Shown here piece after piece: positions 6,868-13,992 of a DNA stretch of 14,083 nt. Each line of letters opens with the position of its first letter. Position 1 is the stretch's first letter. The position numbers were made by a program, and so were the translations under genes. Origin of the DNA: Pseudomonadota bacterium. GTDB taxonomy: Bacteria; Pseudomonadota; Alphaproteobacteria; Caulobacterales; Caulobacteraceae. The DNA is taken from positions 1 through 14,083 of the forward strand of contig JAEXKM010000024.1 of assembly GCA_023445705.1 (NCBI GenBank), read 5' to 3'. The notes beneath the pieces are model-generated. The model was not told the DNA's origin and did no database searches. It worked only from the letters and a program-made list of their open reading frames with translations.

Positions 6868-8400
6868 GTGAGCCAGGCCCAATCCACCCCCGCGCCCCTG
6901 ACGGGCGTGCCCCTGCTGCTGGCCGGGCTGTTGCTGGGCCTCGCCAACTTCATGGTGGTGCTCGACATCACCATCGCCAACGTCGCCGTACCGCACATCG
7001 CCGGCGGCTTGGCGGTTTCGCCCAGCCAGGGCACCTGGGTCATCACCTCCTATTCGGTCGCCGAGGCGATCACCGTCCCGCTGTCCGGCTGGCTCGCCCA
7101 GCGGTTCGGCGCGGTTAAGGTCTTCGTCTTCGGTCTCGTCGGCTTCGGCGTCTGCTCGATCCTCTGCGGCATCGCGCCAACCTTCGGCTTCCTGGTGTTC
7201 GCCCGTATCCTGCAGGGACTGTGCGGCGGCCCGATCATGCCGATGTCCCAGACCCTGCTGCTGCAGATCTTTCCCAAGGAGCGCGCGCCCCAGGCCCTGG
7301 GCATCTGGTCCATGACCACCGTCGTCGGACCGATCGCCGGGCCGATCCTCGGCGGCGCCATCTCCGACAGCATCGGCTGGCACTGGATTTTCTTCATCAA
7401 TATCCCGGTGGCCTTCGGCGTGGCCTTCCTGGCCTATCGCGCCCTGATCAGCCGCCAGGAAGCGACCCGCCACGTGCCGGTCGACTATGTGGGCCTTGGC
7501 CTGCTCATCCTATGGGTCGGCGCGTTGCAGACCATGCTCGACACTGGCAAGGAGCATGACTGGTTCTCCTCGCCGCTCATCATCGTCCTGGCGATCGTCG
7601 CGGCCGTGGGCTTCGCGGTCTTCATGATCTGGGAACTGACCACCGAAAACCCGATCGTGAACCTCAAGGTCTTCCGGCACCGAGGCTTCTCGATCGGCGT
7701 GCTGACACTGGCCCTCACCTTCGGCGCCTTCTTCGGGACCGTAGTGCTCATCCCGCTCTGGCTGCAAACCAACATGGGCTACACGGCGACCTGGGCCGGG
7801 TACGCAGCCGCCTTCCAAGGGGTGCTGGCGGTGGTCATGTCGCCCATCGTCGCCAGTCAGGTCGCCAAGCGCGACCCGCGCGCCCTCGTTTCCTTCGGCA
7901 TATTCTGGATGGCCGGCATCGCCATCTGGCGCTCCCACTTCGCGACCAACGCCGACTTCATGTCCATCGCCCTGCCCCAGCTCTTCCTGGGCTTCGCCAT
8001 GCCGTTCTTCTTCATCCCCACCCAGAGCATCGCGCTGGGAGCCGTGGATCCGGAAGAGACCGCCTCAGCCGCGGGCATCGCCAACTTCCTTCGGGTGGTG
8101 GCCGGCGCCTTCGCGACCTCGCTGATCAACACCGGCTGGGAGAACACCGCCAGCTCCAAGCGGACCGAACTGGTCGGCGCGCTAAACCAGCCCCAGGGCG
8201 CCATGGACCAGATGATCGCCCAGGGCTTCACGCCTGATCAGGCGCTGCGACAGCTCGAGGGCCTGGTGCAGTCGCAAGCCGTCATGTTGTCGACCAACGA
8301 AATGTTCCTGATCACCGCAGGGGTCTTCGTGGTCGCAGCGAGCACGATCTGGCTGGCGCCACGCCCCAAGCGCGCGCCGGCTCCCGGTTCGGGGCACTGA
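6868..8400 (+). CDS. emrB: EmrB/QacA-type MFS drug:H+ antiporter (DHA2, 14 TM)
   Basis: This 510-residue inner-membrane transporter of the DHA2 branch of the major facilitator superfamily exchanges protons for hydrophobic or cationic drugs. The hydrophobic profile fits 14 helices. Visible family motifs are LDITIANVAVP at the end of helix 1 (motif D1), GWLAQRFGAVKVFVFGL in the 2-3 loop (motif A), RILQGLCGGPIMPMSQT (motif B) and GPIAGPILGG in helix 5 (motif C, typical of exporters). The length matches EmrB. The start is GTG at 6868, with AGGAG (6857-6861) 6 bases upstream and overlapping the emrA stop, so the two genes are tightly coupled. It is the last gene of the pump operon. Which compound it exports cannot be read from the sequence. 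Confidence 0.95.
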   Translation: MSQAQSTPAPLTGVPLLLAGLLLGLANFMVVLDITIANVAVPHIAGGLAVSPSQGTWVITSYSVAEAITVPLSGWLAQRFGAVKVFVFGLVGFGVCSILCGIAPTFGFLVFARILQGLCGGPIMPMSQTLLLQIFPKERAPQALGIWSMTTVVGPIAGPILGGAISDSIGWHWIFFINIPVAFGVAFLAYRALISRQEATRHVPVDYVGLGLLILWVGALQTMLDTGKEHDWFSSPLIIVLAIVAAVGFAVFMIWELTTENPIVNLKVFRHRGFSIGVLTLALTFGAFFGTVVLIPLWLQTNMGYTATWAGYAAAFQGVLAVVMSPIVASQVAKRDPRALVSFGIFWMAGIAIWRSHFATNADFMSIALPQLFLGFAMPFFFIPTQSIALGAVDPEETASAAGIANFLRVVAGAFATSLINTGWENTASSKRTELVGALNQPQGAMDQMIAQGFTPDQALRQLEGLVQSQAVMLSTNEMFLITAGVFVVAASTIWLAPRPKRAPAPGSGH

Positions 8401-8481
8401 CGAGGCCCCGCTTGCCTCCCGCAACGTGAACCAGGCCTAATGCCGGCGAGATTCACGAGAAGAGACGCCGGGAGAGCCGAG

Positions 8482-9693
8482 ATGGCCGATTTTGGAAGCG
8501 ACCTCGAGCTTGAGGAATTCCGCGCCGAGGCCCGCGCCTGGCTGGAAGAGAACTTCCCGGCCTCCCTGCGGGGCCAGACCGGCATCGCCGCCCAGCTCAT
8601 GGACGGCCCGGCTCCGACCGGCGACATCGGGCTCTGGAAGCAGCGGATGGGCGCCAAGGGCTGGGGCACGCCCACCTGGCCCAAGGAATACGGCGGCGGC
8701 GGCCTGTCGCCCCAGCAGGCCCGGGTTCTGCAACAGGAAATGGCCAAGGCCGGCGCGTTCAACCCGCTGATGGCGGGCATGGGCGTCACCATGATCGGCC
8801 CGACCATCCTCGACTACGGCACCGAGGAGCAGAAGCAGAAGCACATCCCGCCGATCGTCCGGGGCGACGTCCGCTGGTGCGTCGGCTATTCGGAGCCGGG
8901 CGCGGGATCGGACCTGGCCTCGCTGCAGATGCGCTGCGTCGATGTCGGCGACCACTGGCAGATCGACGGCCAGAAGATCTGGACCTCAGGCGCCCAGTAC
9001 TCGGACTGGTGCGGCGCGCTCGTGCGGACCGACCCCACCGCCAAGAAGCATGAAGGCATCAGCTTCATGCTGGTGGACATGCATCAGCCGGGCATCGAGA
9101 CGCGGCCGATCAAGCTGATCGCCGGCGCCTCGCCGTTCTGCGAAACCTTCTTCACCGAGGCGCGCGCCGAAAAGGATGCGCTGCTGGGCCCGCTCAACGG
9201 CGGCTGGACCGTCGGCAAGCGCCTGCTGCAGCACGAACGCGCCAGCCAAACCGGCGTCTCTTCCGGCGGCAAGGCCACGCCGCTGCACGAGATCGCCAAG
9301 CGCTATGTCGAGGTCGACGCCGGCGGCCGCATCGCCGATCCGGACCTGCGCTCGCGGATCGCTCAGCACCAGATGGACGCACGCGCCCACGGCCTCACCC
9401 TGGCCCGCGCGGCGGCAGAGGCGAAGGGCGCCGGCGGCGCCACCAACGCCGCCTCGGTCCTTAAGAACTCCGCGACCAATGTCTCGCAGACCCGCTCCGA
9501 ACTGCTGGTCGAAGTCATGGGCGCGCAAGGGCTGGGCTGGGACGGCGAGAGCTTCTCTTCGGAGGAGATCGAGACCGTGCGGAGCTGGCTGTCCGGCAAG
9601 GCGATGTCGATCTACGGCGGCTCGGCCGAGATCCAGAACAACATCATCTCCAAGCGCATCCTCGGTCTGCCGGACACGACACAGTCGACCTAG
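8482..9693 (+). CDS. Acyl-CoA dehydrogenase family protein
   Basis: This 403-residue flavoprotein of the acyl-CoA dehydrogenase fold would oxidise an acyl-CoA at the alpha-beta bond using FAD. Domains run in the usual order: N-terminal helical (about 1-115), middle beta domain with WCVGYSEPGAGSDLAS and the IDGQKIWTSGA flavin/substrate signature, and C-terminal four-helix bundle. The usual MCAD-type catalytic Glu in IYEG is Gly here (IYGGSAEIQ, Gly379). A Glu immediately before a conserved Arg in LLQHERAS (Glu252) fits the catalytic position used by isovaleryl-CoA and long-chain enzymes. I chose ATG 8482 because GGGAGAG (8470-8476) sits 5 bases upstream and the protein begins directly with the family's N-terminal helix. 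An in-frame ATG at 8440 would add 14 basic residues and lacks a ribosome site. It may be read separately from the efflux operon, whose last stop is 81 bases upstream. Substrate unknown. Confidence 0.93.
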   Translation: MADFGSDLELEEFRAEARAWLEENFPASLRGQTGIAAQLMDGPAPTGDIGLWKQRMGAKGWGTPTWPKEYGGGGLSPQQARVLQQEMAKAGAFNPLMAGMGVTMIGPTILDYGTEEQKQKHIPPIVRGDVRWCVGYSEPGAGSDLASLQMRCVDVGDHWQIDGQKIWTSGAQYSDWCGALVRTDPTAKKHEGISFMLVDMHQPGIETRPIKLIAGASPFCETFFTEARAEKDALLGPLNGGWTVGKRLLQHERASQTGVSSGGKATPLHEIAKRYVEVDAGGRIADPDLRSRIAQHQMDARAHGLTLARAAAEAKGAGGATNAASVLKNSATNVSQTRSELLVEVMGAQGLGWDGESFSSEEIETVRSWLSGKAMSIYGGSAEIQNNIISKRILGLPDTTQST

Positions 9694-9695
9694 GC

Positions 9696-11417
9696 TCAGG
9701 CCGGGGCGGTGTAGCGGCGCTCGATGAGCTCGCGCATCGCCGCCCGGGTCATGGCCGCGTCCTGGCCGTCCTGCAACGACTGAGCCTCATCTGCGAGGTC
9801 GTCGTCCTTGATGGCCTCGCGGAACCAGCGGACATAGTCCCCCTGGTGCAGGTGGTGCAGCCAGGTGGCGTCGTCGACGCCGTCGGCGATCTGCATGAAC
9901 AGCATGAGATTCTGCGCCCGCAGGTTCAGCGTTCCGTCCGGGCCGCGGAAATAGAAGCTCTTGTCTTCGCCGAGCTCGCCTTCCGCGTATTTGCGGGTAT
10001 GGCGCTTGTGCTCCTGGGTCGGGCGGTCGGCCTCCACCCAGGTCGGTCCGACCTCCGCCTGCCGATCCCAGAAGAGCACCATGTCCTCCGCCGGCGGCGC
10101 TTCGAAGCTCGGGGGCGTAAGGCCCAGGACGCCGCAGAAGCTCTCGATCACCTCGCCGGCGTTGGGCCCGACCGCAAGCACCACGTTGACCGCCTCCAGC
10201 GCCTCCGGCGCCATCTGGTCCGGATGCACGGTCACCAGGATGGCCGAGCCGAGATCGGCGGGCAGCCCCTCGCCGCCGGCCGGCAGCATGTGGTGCGCTT
10301 CGTCGACCAGCAGCCAATGCGGCCGCGCCGTCTGCGCCCGCAACTCGCAGACCCTGAGCACCATCTCGCGGAAAAAGTCGGGCCGGTCCTGGACCTTGAG
10401 GCCGAGCATGTTCACCGACAGCGGCCGGGCGTCAGGCTTTTCAAGCATGTCTATCGCCTCGTGGATCACCGGCTCATGCTTGGCGTCGCCGATCACCACC
10501 GCGCCCTCTAGGTCGTCGTAATCGCCCTCAGGGTCCAGCACGCAGAGCTGAAAACCCTGAGCCTGCAATTTCTCGAGCAGGGCCGTGGCCAGGGTGGATT
10601 TCCCGAAGCCCGACGAGCCGGCGATCAGCACCGAGCCCCGTCCCGCTCCGATGGTGGCCACGTCGCCTTCGCCGATGGAGATGCGACGTCGTTCGGCGGC
10701 CGATCTCGAAAGCTCGGAGGGCTCGGCCAGCATCGCATCGATGGCTTCCACCACGCCGGCGCCATGGTCCGACGCCGCCACTAGGTCCGCTGTCTCCTTC
10801 ACCGCGTCCAGCGCGTTGGCGACAGCCACCGAACATCCGCAGGCCGAGAGGAAGGCATGGTCGTTCTCGGCGTCGCCTATGCCGACCACATTGAGCGGCG
10901 ACAGCTTCAAGGCCTCCAGCGCCGCCTGCAGGCCGGTCGCCTTGTTCACGCCGGGCGGCAGCACCATCACCGCCCCCTTGTTGAATATGATCTGCCATTC
11001 GAGCCCGAGTTCGCGGATCGCTTCGAGCACGGCGGTCTCGTTCGGCTCCCAGGTCGCCACGATGCCTCGGCCCACCGACAGCGGGGCGACGCCGCGCGCT
11101 TCGAGCGCCGCCACAAGTTCGGGCGGCGGCGCTGAGGCGACAAGTCTCTCCTCCTTGCTCTGCGGGAAATAGAGCAGCGACCCGTTCTCGACCACGACCA
11201 GGTCGAAGAGGTCGAGGCGATCGAAGACCCGTTGCAGATCCGGCAACTCGCGGCCTGTCACCATCACCAACTTGCGCCGGGCAGCCTTGAGCCGTTCCAG
11301 GGCCTCGATCGTCGTGGCGTCGACCTGTCCGTGATGTGCCAGGGTCCCGTCATAGTCGGTGGCGAAGGCGATGAGCTGCATGCCAAGGGGAGCGGCGCAG
11401 CCCCAGGCCGGTTCCAT
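9696..11417 (-). CDS. HAD phosphatase fused to HerA/VirB4-like P-loop ATPase
   Basis: This 573-residue protein joins two enzyme folds. Residues about 13-235 are a Cof-type (IIB) HAD hydrolase with all four motifs: DYDGT (Asp21 nucleophile, Asp23), VTGR (Thr54), Lys159 in GVNKATG, and GDAEND (181-186). It would dephosphorylate a small phosphorylated substrate. Residues about 255-440 are a P-loop ATPase: Walker A GSSGFGKST (267-275), a DPEGDY segment resembling the D-P-x-G-E-Y of HerA/VirB4/DUF87 ATPases, and Walker B LLVDEAHH (Asp372, Glu373). The last 125 residues contain FYFRGPDGTLNLRAQNL and a Trp/His-rich HHLHQGDYVRWFREAIKDDDLA stretch I cannot assign. No signal peptide or membrane helix is seen, so it is cytosolic. 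The start at 11417 lies 3 bases after the upstream VOC stop, but its GAGG is only 1 base from the ATG. An internal ATG at 11379-11381 (MQLIAFATDYDGT) is an equally good start. Role unknown. Confidence 0.88.
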   Translation of the reverse strand: MEPAWGCAAPLGMQLIAFATDYDGTLAHHGQVDATTIEALERLKAARRKLVMVTGRELPDLQRVFDRLDLFDLVVVENGSLLYFPQSKEERLVASAPPPELVAALEARGVAPLSVGRGIVATWEPNETAVLEAIRELGLEWQIIFNKGAVMVLPPGVNKATGLQAALEALKLSPLNVVGIGDAENDHAFLSACGCSVAVANALDAVKETADLVAASDHGAGVVEAIDAMLAEPSELSRSAAERRRISIGEGDVATIGAGRGSVLIAGSSGFGKSTLATALLEKLQAQGFQLCVLDPEGDYDDLEGAVVIGDAKHEPVIHEAIDMLEKPDARPLSVNMLGLKVQDRPDFFREMVLRVCELRAQTARPHWLLVDEAHHMLPAGGEGLPADLGSAILVTVHPDQMAPEALEAVNVVLAVGPNAGEVIESFCGVLGLTPPSFEAPPAEDMVLFWDRQAEVGPTWVEADRPTQEHKRHTRKYAEGELGEDKSFYFRGPDGTLNLRAQNLMLFMQIADGVDDATWLHHLHQGDYVRWFREAIKDDDLADEAQSLQDGQDAAMTRAAMRELIERRYTAPA

Positions 11418-11420
11418 CCC

Positions 11421-11843
11421 TCAAGCTTTGGCGGGGTTTTCGCCGGAGCGTTCGCCGTACTTCATGCCTTCCAGCTTCAGGCCGTCGGGATCGAGGAAAA
11501 ACACGGCGTAATAGTCTTCGTAATACTCGCCCGCGGGATCGACGATCTCGACCCCTTCGCCGCTCAGAAAGGCTTGCAATTCGTCGACGTCGGCGCGGCT
11601 GCGCAGTTCGAAGGCGTAGTGGTGAAAGCCAATGTCGCCAATGCGATAGGACCGCTTGCGCCCCTCTGCGTCCGCCTGGCCGATCCAGAAGCGCGTCTGC
11701 CCGTTCGTCCAGCCGATGGTGTCCTCGTAGTCCCCCAGGATCTCGAAGCCGAGAAACGTGAAGAGCTTCTGATAGAAGGCCTTGGACTTCTTGAAGTCGC
11801 TGACCCTGATGACCAGGTGATCAATTCCGACGACACGCGCCAT
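11421..11843 (-). CDS. VOC-family (glyoxalase/dioxygenase fold) protein
   Basis: This 140-residue single-subunit protein of the vicinal-oxygen-chelate superfamily is built from two beta-alpha-beta-beta-beta modules. Candidate metal ligands are His9 (GIDHLVIRV), His74 or His75 in GFHHYAFEL, and Glu125 in LDPDGLKLEGMKYG, the usual H-H-E pattern. FFLDPDGLKLE is the most recognisable family segment. VOC members include glyoxalase I, extradiol dioxygenases, epimerases and resistance proteins, and nothing here selects one. I chose ATG 11841-11843, which has AAAGGAG (11852-11858) 8 bases upstream. The open frame continues to 11975, but the extra 44 residues lie in the divergent promoter region and are not VOC-like. 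The gene is first in a two-gene unit with the HAD-ATPase fusion, 3 bases apart, suggesting a shared pathway. Confidence 0.88.
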   Translation of the reverse strand: MARVVGIDHLVIRVSDFKKSKAFYQKLFTFLGFEILGDYEDTIGWTNGQTRFWIGQADAEGRKRSYRIGDIGFHHYAFELRSRADVDELQAFLSGEGVEIVDPAGEYYEDYYAVFFLDPDGLKLEGMKYGERSGENPAKA

Positions 11844-11974
11844 GGGAGGTTCTCCTTTGACGCAATAACGCCTCGTCGGCTCGCTTGGTCTCGAACTTGG
11901 GTGGACGAGACCTGCGCTGTCCATGCTATCTGCGATCGAACGGCTCGACAGGGCCAAGCCGCGAGGAAGCCGCA
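11844..11974. promoter_or_regulatory. Divergent intergenic region, VOC/HAD unit versus GT operon
   Basis: These 131 bases separate two oppositely oriented transcription units and must hold promoters for both. A plausible plus-strand -10-like GCTATC (11925-11930) precedes the glycosyltransferase by about 45 bases, but no convincing -35 is spaced correctly. No clear minus-strand promoter or long inverted repeat was found. Confidence 0.3.
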
Positions 11975-13279
11975 TTGCCCCTGGAAGCCGAGGCTTTCCT
12001 AGATCAGACGACCTCGCCCGCCGCCCCGGCGCGTGCGGCTGCGCGGCCGTTGCGCATCGCCTTCCTCTCGTACCGGTCCGACCCCAAGGTCGGGGGCCAG
12101 GGCGTGTATCTGGCCGAGGCCGTGCGGGCGCTTTCGGAGCTTGGACACCAGGTCGACGTCATTTCCGGACCGCCCTATCCGGTGCTGAGCCCGGGCGTGC
12201 GCCTGATCAAGCTGCCCTCGCTCGACCTCTACGCCCAACCGCACAACGGCCAGCGCGCCCTGCGCTGGCGGCACCTCAAGAGCTGGACCGACACCGCCGA
12301 GTATTTCGGCCACATCAGCGGCAAGTTCATGGAGCCGTGGAGCTTCGGGCGCCGCGCGGCGAAATACCTGCGGGCGCATGGCGCTGACTATGACGTGGTG
12401 ATCGACAACCAGTCGCTTTCGTCAGGTTTGCTGGCGATCCAGCAGGCCGGCCTGCCGGTGGTCGAGGTGATCCACCATCCGATCCGCCGCGACCTGGAAC
12501 TGGCGCTGGCGGCCGAGCCGAAAGCCAGCATGCGTTGGCTGAAACGCCGCTGGTACAGCTTCCTCGCCATGCAGGAAAAGGTGGCGCCGCAACTCGACGA
12601 CGTGATCGTGGTTTCGGAAGCCAGCGCGCGGGACGTGGCGGAATGTCTGGCCGTTCGGCAGGAGGCCGTTTCGGTCATACATTTGGGTATCGATCAGCAG
12701 GTTTTCCGCCCAAATCCCCAGATACCTCGCGATAGCCTCCGCTTGCTGACCACGGCGAGCGCCGATGTGCCGCTGAAAGGCCTCCGCTACCTGATCGAGG
12801 CCTATGCCGAGCTGCTGAAGACCTGGCCCGAACTCGAGCTCATCGTCATCGGCACGTTACGCAAGGGGCCCACCAGGAACCTGCTGGAGAGCCTTGGCCT
12901 GGCCGAGCGGGTCAAGTTCATCAGCAATCTCACCCGCGACGAGGTGGTGGCTCAGTACGCCCAGGCGACGATCTGCGTGACGCCGTCCCTATACGAAGGC
13001 TTCGGCCTGCCCGCGGCGGAGGCGATGGCCTGCGGCGCGCCGGTCGTGGTGACCGACGGCGGCGCCTTGCCCGAGGTGGTCGGCGAGGCCGGCGTCGTGG
13101 TGCGGAAGGGCGATCCCGCCGCCCTGGCCTCCGCCATCGGCCAACTGCTGAGCGATCCCGCCAAGCGGGCCGAGATGAGCCGCGCGGGCCTGAAGCGCGC
13201 GCAGGAGCGCCTGTCCTGGACCAGGGCGGCCCGGGCCTACGAGGACGTCCTGCTGCGAGCGATCGAACGCCGATGCTGA
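11975..13279 (+). CDS. GT4-type glycosyltransferase (group 1)
   Basis: This 434-residue cytosolic or membrane-associated glycosyltransferase of the GT-B fold would transfer a sugar from a nucleotide-activated donor to a lipid, polysaccharide or metabolite acceptor. The N-terminal domain has IAFLSYRSDPKVGGQGVY (residues 28-45), the glycine-rich acceptor-side loop of GT4 enzymes. The C-terminal donor domain shows LYEGFGLPAAEAMACG with the EX7E pair Glu341 and Glu349, then VVVTDGGALPEVVG. The start I prefer is TTG at 11975 because GAGGAA (11963-11968) lies 6 bases upstream. The frame also opens at a TTG at 11885, but that 30-residue leader has no ribosome site or family similarity that I can see. 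The stop overlaps the methyltransferase start (ATGCTGA). Sugar and acceptor cannot be inferred. Confidence 0.9.
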   Translation: MPLEAEAFLDQTTSPAAPARAAARPLRIAFLSYRSDPKVGGQGVYLAEAVRALSELGHQVDVISGPPYPVLSPGVRLIKLPSLDLYAQPHNGQRALRWRHLKSWTDTAEYFGHISGKFMEPWSFGRRAAKYLRAHGADYDVVIDNQSLSSGLLAIQQAGLPVVEVIHHPIRRDLELALAAEPKASMRWLKRRWYSFLAMQEKVAPQLDDVIVVSEASARDVAECLAVRQEAVSVIHLGIDQQVFRPNPQIPRDSLRLLTTASADVPLKGLRYLIEAYAELLKTWPELELIVIGTLRKGPTRNLLESLGLAERVKFISNLTRDEVVAQYAQATICVTPSLYEGFGLPAAEAMACGAPVVVTDGGALPEVVGEAGVVVRKGDPAALASAIGQLLSDPAKRAEMSRAGLKRAQERLSWTRAARAYEDVLLRAIERRC

Positions 13280-13992
13280 CCGTCCGCCTTGAAGATCTCG
13301 ACCTCAAAGCCGGCGACTGGGTGCTCGACCTCGGCTGCGGTGAGGGCCGCCACGTGCACGGCGTCCACATGCTCAGCAAGGCCAATGTGGTCGGCCTGGA
13401 CCTCGACCTGCGGTCGCTCGCCAAGGCGCGCGATGGTCTGGCCACGCTCGACGGCGGTGAGCCCGGCGCGGTCAGCGCGGTGCTGTCGGGCGACGCCTAT
13501 CGCCTGCCCTTTCCCGACAACGCCTTCGACGTCGTGATCTGCTCGGAGGTGCTCGAGCACCTGCACGACTATCCCAAGGCCCTGGCCGAGATCACACGCG
13601 TGCTGAAGCCCGGCGGCGTCTTCACGCCCACCGTGCCGCGCGCCTGGCCGGAACGCATCTGCTGGGCCCTGGCGTCGGGCCCCGGCGGCTATGCCGACCA
13701 GCCGGGCGGTCACATCCGCATCTTCCGCGAGGCCGCTCTGAGCGAAGAGATCGCCGCCCTCGGCTATCGCCCCCTTGGAAAGCACTACGCCCACGCCCTG
13801 CACTCGCCCTACTGGTGGCTGAAGTGCGCGTTCTGGGACCGGCGCGACGACCATCCGCTGGTGAAGCTCTATCACCGCTTCCTGGTCTGGGACCTGCTGG
13901 ACCGGCCCTGGCTGACGCGCGCCCTGGAGGCCATGACCGCGCCGCTGATGGGCAAGAGCGTCGCCTTTTACTTCCGCAAGGCCGCGTCATGA
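13273..13992 (+). CDS. Class I SAM-dependent methyltransferase
   Basis: This 239-residue protein has a Rossmann-type methyltransferase domain of the Methyltransf_11 kind. SAM-binding motif I is VLDLGCGEG (17-25), the acidic end of strand 2 is VVGLDLD (about 39-45), the GDAYRLPFPDNAFDVVICSEVLEHL segment holds motifs II/III (about 75-97), and LKPGG follows. The C-terminal 80 residues are rich in Trp/His/Arg (YWWLKCAFWDRRDDHP) and may form the acceptor site. The start ATG overlaps the glycosyltransferase stop by 7 bases and has no strong ribosome site, so translational coupling is expected. Its TGA overlaps the next ATG by 4 bases. The arrangement suggests methylation of the product of the upstream glycosyltransferase. 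O-, N- or C-methylation cannot be told from the sequence. Confidence 0.9.
   Translation: MLTVRLEDLDLKAGDWVLDLGCGEGRHVHGVHMLSKANVVGLDLDLRSLAKARDGLATLDGGEPGAVSAVLSGDAYRLPFPDNAFDVVICSEVLEHLHDYPKALAEITRVLKPGGVFTPTVPRAWPERICWALASGPGGYADQPGGHIRIFREAALSEEIAALGYRPLGKHYAHALHSPYWWLKCAFWDRRDDHPLVKLYHRFLVWDLLDRPWLTRALEAMTAPLMGKSVAFYFRKAAS

Noticed and set aside
6172..7473. A 433-codon antisense frame opposite the emrA/emrB genes
   Set aside because: It spans two well-supported genes on the other strand and shows the same Asp/Gly/His-rich shadow composition. It has no family signature.
8402..8418. Small hairpin GAGGC-7-GCCTC after the emrB-like stop
   Set aside because: The stem is only 5 bp and no T-run follows, so it is too weak to call a rho-independent terminator.
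8425..8457. Inverted repeat CGTGAA / TTCACG upstream of the acyl-CoA dehydrogenase
   Set aside because: The arms are only 6 bp with 21 bases between them, which is expected by chance. No regulator gene is adjacent to suggest an operator.
8440..8481. Upstream ATG for the acyl-CoA dehydrogenase
   Set aside because: It adds 14 basic residues not expected in the family and has no Shine-Dalgarno, whereas ATG 8482 has GGGAGAG at a good distance.
11844..11975. N-terminal extension of the VOC gene to 11975
   Set aside because: The 44 extra residues are not VOC-like and occupy the divergent promoter region. ATG 11843 has a strong AAAGGAG.
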